Positions 60,868 through 64,000 of a stretch of DNA of 64,000 nt are shown piece after piece. Source of the stretch: Nymphaea colorata (taxonomy: Eukaryota > Streptophyta > Magnoliopsida > Nymphaeales > Nymphaeaceae). The position numbers were made by a program, and so were the translations under genes. The stretch covers positions 4,099,501-4,163,500 of the forward strand of contig NC_045142.1 in NCBI RefSeq assembly GCF_008831285.2. The letters are read 5' to 3'. The notes beneath the pieces are model-generated. The model searched no databases, was not told where the DNA came from, and saw nothing but the letters and a program-made list of their open reading frames with translations. Within the stretch, counting starts at the first letter, position 1. Each line of letters begins with the position of its first letter.

Positions 60868-63119
60868 ACTTCAGGCTATTTGGATGTGCCCTGGAACATT
60901 ATTTCCACGATGCGGAGCTTTTCTATAAGTTGAATAGATCAGGTGCACAGTTATTTTGAGCATAAAATGGCAAAAAGTTTATATTCTTCATTCGACTTTT
61001 CGTCTGAGTGCCGTAGTTTAGGCGGTGAAGCTCAGGTCAAAAACTTGTTTATTTTTCCCTGGTAATTAATTAGGGTTCTTTTGTTACTTCGGCCTCGAAA
61101 GCAGTAGATATGCCCCTTGGACATGCATTTTTCCTTTAATTAGTCACCTGAGATTAGGCATAAATAGACAAACAACTTTTTTTATGCAACCTTTCGTAAA
61201 AAATTAGGACCCTAGTAGCAGAGCATACACGATCAAAATTATAAAGTATATAATATTTATAAATAATGTCAAAAATGAAAAACAACTAAATAACAAATGT
61301 ACAAGAACAGTATCAAAAGCAAATTTCTCGTGTTTGTCATTGTTCATAGTTCATAAACAGCTCCTCAACAATTACATAACACACTATACAATAGGAAATC
61401 ACATGAATTCAATTATGTGTTCAATTAGTTGAACACAGAGACATGTTAAATAGAAGAAAAAAACAAGGGCTACAACTCTTCTTATAGTGGATTACTTAGA
61501 CACACAATGACACGCTATGCTGAAAAATAGAATCTCACAAGAGAGAAGATAAGATCTGTCAAAAGCAACAACACAAAGAAAAAACTAATCTATTTAATAA
61601 TATGCTAGCAATTAATAAAAATGGATGTGAGAGAGGCGGGGGTTGCTAGCCGACAACACTTATAGAGAGAGAGAAAAAAAAAAAAGAGAACCGATTAAAT
61701 GGAAATATATAATAGACAAGAGGTCTCCTAGATACAAAAACAAACCGCAAAAACAGAAACTTAGTTTAATAAGGCACTTTTTACAAAACTCTCTTACAGG
61801 AGCGTGTCATCCAAACGCCTCTTAAAATTTTTTATATAAAACTCAGACTTTGATACGAACTGGATTTAGGCAATTCATGTAAGTGTTTACCCAAATACAC
61901 TCTCTCTTTGAGTTTGTTCATCTAACCGTTTTGAAGAAGTGGGAGAAACGCATCATCTCCTAAACCACGTCGGAAGCATTTCCGAGGCGGAAGTCCGTGT
62001 TCCTCCGCATTTCCCATTCTGCCCTTCTCATGAAAACTTATTTTTCTTGCGAGAAAGAGTCGTTACATTTTCTTGTTGAGCTTCAGACATTCACGCCATT
62101 CAAGAATTCAAGTGATTAGAACCCCACAGGCTATTTTGGATCACCTGAATTTGAACCTTTTTTCCGGGCCAGACCCTGAATTTGAGGCATTCGGATCACG
62201 TAAATAAGTTGGGCGGCAGACCCGATTGGATTCAATACGGCCAACAAAACCCCGCATCCTAGCTAGCCTTTAATGGACATCTTCATTTGTTGTGAAGGCT
62301 TGCTTTCCTTTGTAAATCATCATGATCTTTGTGTTCTGATCTTTATACGTGTAATAATAATGCTATCCTTCGTAAGGATCCATGAGTTTATGCAAGTATA
62401 TGTTGCTCTTATATATATATATGTATATAAATGCATAGGTGCACAACATGATAAAACGAAAGAATTTTTATTTATTTGTCCTAAGGTACAGAAATAAAGA
62501 AAGAAAGATCCCACTGTTTTCAAAATCACAATGGTTTAAAGTAACGGGATAAAAAAGGTAAGAAAGTTCGTAAAGTACTGTTAAGAGAAAAAATCTCTCT
62601 CCAAGGTATTATCTTTTATAAATACGTGAATATGATAATCACAGTGGAGATTTCTCGTTTAGTGTAGTTTGGAATGTGCATCGAGACCGATCGATCAAAT
62701 AAAAGGGTAGATTTTAGACAAGCTTATTTAATTCATTTGAGCGGTCTGTCTGCGGATTCAAACACGTCCCAAGATTTATGTTACTATCATAGGCATGGAT
62801 CGGGTCTCTTTTCGGCACTTGGGTTTGAGAACAGATATTTTGTGGAGATCCGACCCAATCATCTGTAAGTCGGTGGCCCGCTCTTTTCTCATATGAAATG
62901 GCATTTGATTCTCGGAAAGAAAGAAAGCCGGTGGGTATAAATGCGCCACAAACTTTCTCCGAATCCACATCGGCTTTTAGAAAAAAAGAAAGTCATACGC
63001 TCCAATGCATTTCTGGTTCTTGCCCGTTAGCGCCGTCAAATTCCCCACCCTCCTCTCTCCGTGATCGTTTTCTTGCTCCACCATTGAACTCTTTGGGCAG
63101 CATATCTTTCCATTAATCG
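59894..63119. other. Spacer after the sulfate transporter
   Basis: About 3.2 kb: the sulfate transporter 3' UTR (an AATAAG variant poly(A) signal lies near 60136), a (TC)n(TA)n compound microsatellite, then AT-rich sequence. Pyrimidine-rich sequence at about 63030-63115 resembles a plant 5' leader for whatever starts at the right edge. No gene was recognised. Confidence 0.5.
60768..60864. repeat. (TC)n(TA)n compound microsatellite
   Basis: About 42 bp of TC then about 53 bp of TA, located 0.9 kb past the sulfate transporter stop. On the other strand it reads (TA)n(GA)n, like those at 20.4 and 23.2 kb. Confidence 0.95.
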
Positions 63120-63124
63120 CAGGA

Positions 63125-64000
63125 GTTCGTTCGCGGGGCGGAGCGATCGGATGTCAATGGGTGACAATGGTGATCCATCGGATGTCGGTGGGTGACAATG
63201 GTGATGCAATCGGATGATGGGGTTGAGGATTTCTTGCAAGGTATGCCCTGTGAAAGATGTAGAGGCTCTTACTGTTCTCTCGTTCCTTTTGTTTATTTTC
63301 TGCTGTTCACTTTGTGCAGATTGAGAGCATATCAATGCTCCTTTGTACATTATCGCAGTGGTGATAATGAATGGGCAGCGGTGGTGGAGATGATTAAGTG
63401 CCATTGAGATCAAGATCGAGATAGGAATAGGGAGATTAATGGCGGCGAACGAATCAGCCGTTGGAGATTAATCATCAGAATATCGTCCAAATGCATGACG
63501 TTATTGAGTTGAGTTCGGATGGGCCAGAGGTTCTGTTGTCCTTCTTCGTTCTTTTTGTTTTGTTGGATTAAAATTTTGAGTGTTTCTTCTTTGTTCACCG
63601 TGTGTTCTTTTTGCAGATTGAGGGCGTATCAATGCTCCTTTGTACATTGTCGCAGTGGTGGAGATGATTAAGTGCGGTTCAGATGAAGATCGAGATAGAA
63701 ACAGGAAGATTAATGGCGGAGAACGATTCAGCCGTTGGAGATTGATAATCAGAATATCATCCGGATGCATGACGTTATTGAGGTGAGTTCGGATGGGCCA
63801 GAGATTCCGTTGTCCTTTCGTTTCTTTTGTTTTGTTGGAGTAAAATTTTGAGTGTTTCTTCTTTGTTCACTGTGTGTTCTTTTTGCAGGTTGAGGGCATA
63901 TCAATGGTCCTTTCTACATTGTCGCAGTGGTGTTATTGAACGGGCAGCGGTGGTGGAGATGATTAAGTGCCATTGAGATCAAGATCGAGATAGGAATAGG
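63125..64000 (+). repeat. Tandem array, unit about 270-300 bp, exon-like, running off the window
   Basis: Three copies of a unit start just after a 'TGCAG' at 63320, 63617 and 63889 (spacings 297 and 272 nt). Each has a T-rich tract ending TTTGCAG or TTGTGCAG, then TTGAGGGCATATCAATG, CTCCTTTGTACATT and CGCAGTGGTG. At the end of two copies comes CATGACGTTATTGAG, followed by GTGAGTTCGG in the second copy (a consensus donor) and TTGAGTTCGG in the first. A short 'gatgtc-gtgggtgacaatggtgat' duplication precedes the array (63148-63205). In one frame the first copy reads LRAYQCSFVHYRSGDNEWAA before a stop. No family is recognised. It could be a repeated exon, an RNA gene or a satellite. Confidence 0.7.

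Noticed and set aside
63036-63413. 125-codon minus-strand frame in the tandem array
   Set aside because: Not preserved in the other repeat copies and no family resemblance; the array's splice-like signals lie on the plus strand.
63320-64000. CRISPR-like array
   Set aside because: Units are about 270-300 bp without short constant repeats and unique spacers, and the host is a plant.

Overview
This window is nuclear DNA of a flowering plant. Every gene is split by canonical GT-AG introns (63 nt to about 4.5 kb). The products are plant-type families, the spacers are AT-rich, and they carry many (TA)n/(GA)n microsatellites and small inverted-repeat transposons. The sequence alone does not fix the species. 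GC-rich first exons in several genes fit a monocot, magnoliid or early-diverging angiosperm, but that is only a guess. No bacterial, organellar or viral gene block was seen.

Layout, left to right. (1) 1415-2964, + strand: the last two exons of a PsbP-domain (thylakoid lumen) protein whose 5' part I could not find. (2) 3952-16193, - strand: a complete 11-exon full-size ABC transporter of the ABCB6/ABCB20 type (1399 aa), with a GC-rich leader running up to about 17.1 kb. (3) 17.2-23.7 kb: a gene-free, repeat-rich spacer. (4) 23744-26900, + strand: a 4-exon family 14 glycosyltransferase resembling arabinogalactan glucuronosyltransferases. (5) 29548-33412, + strand: a 6-exon RIBA3-type riboflavin protein, with an intact GTP cyclohydrolase II half and a damaged DHBP synthase motif. 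(6) 34985-35973, + strand: a 2-exon secreted Ole e 1-like protein. (7) 36-40.4 kb: a repeat-rich spacer. (8) 40462-59893, + strand: a 17-exon SULTR4-type sulfate transporter (680 aa) spread over 19.4 kb by long, transposon-bearing introns. (9) 59.9-63.1 kb: spacer. (10) 63.1-64.0 kb: a roughly 270-300 bp tandem repeat, exon-like in look, that runs off the window end.

The genes do not form a pathway or operon. They are ordinary single plant genes: plastid (PPD, RIBA3), plasma membrane (ABCB), Golgi (GT14), vacuole (SULTR4) and secreted wall protein (Ole e 1-like). The joined exons of the five complete genes keep one reading frame throughout, and protein lengths match the families as remembered, so the models are solid without RNA data. 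I found no convincing undescribed multi-gene system. The points most worth a second look are the decayed DHBP synthase site in RIBA3, a 63-nt stop-free intron inside the first nucleotide-binding domain of the ABC transporter, the exon-like tandem array at the right edge, and several small TIR element families with visible target-site duplications.
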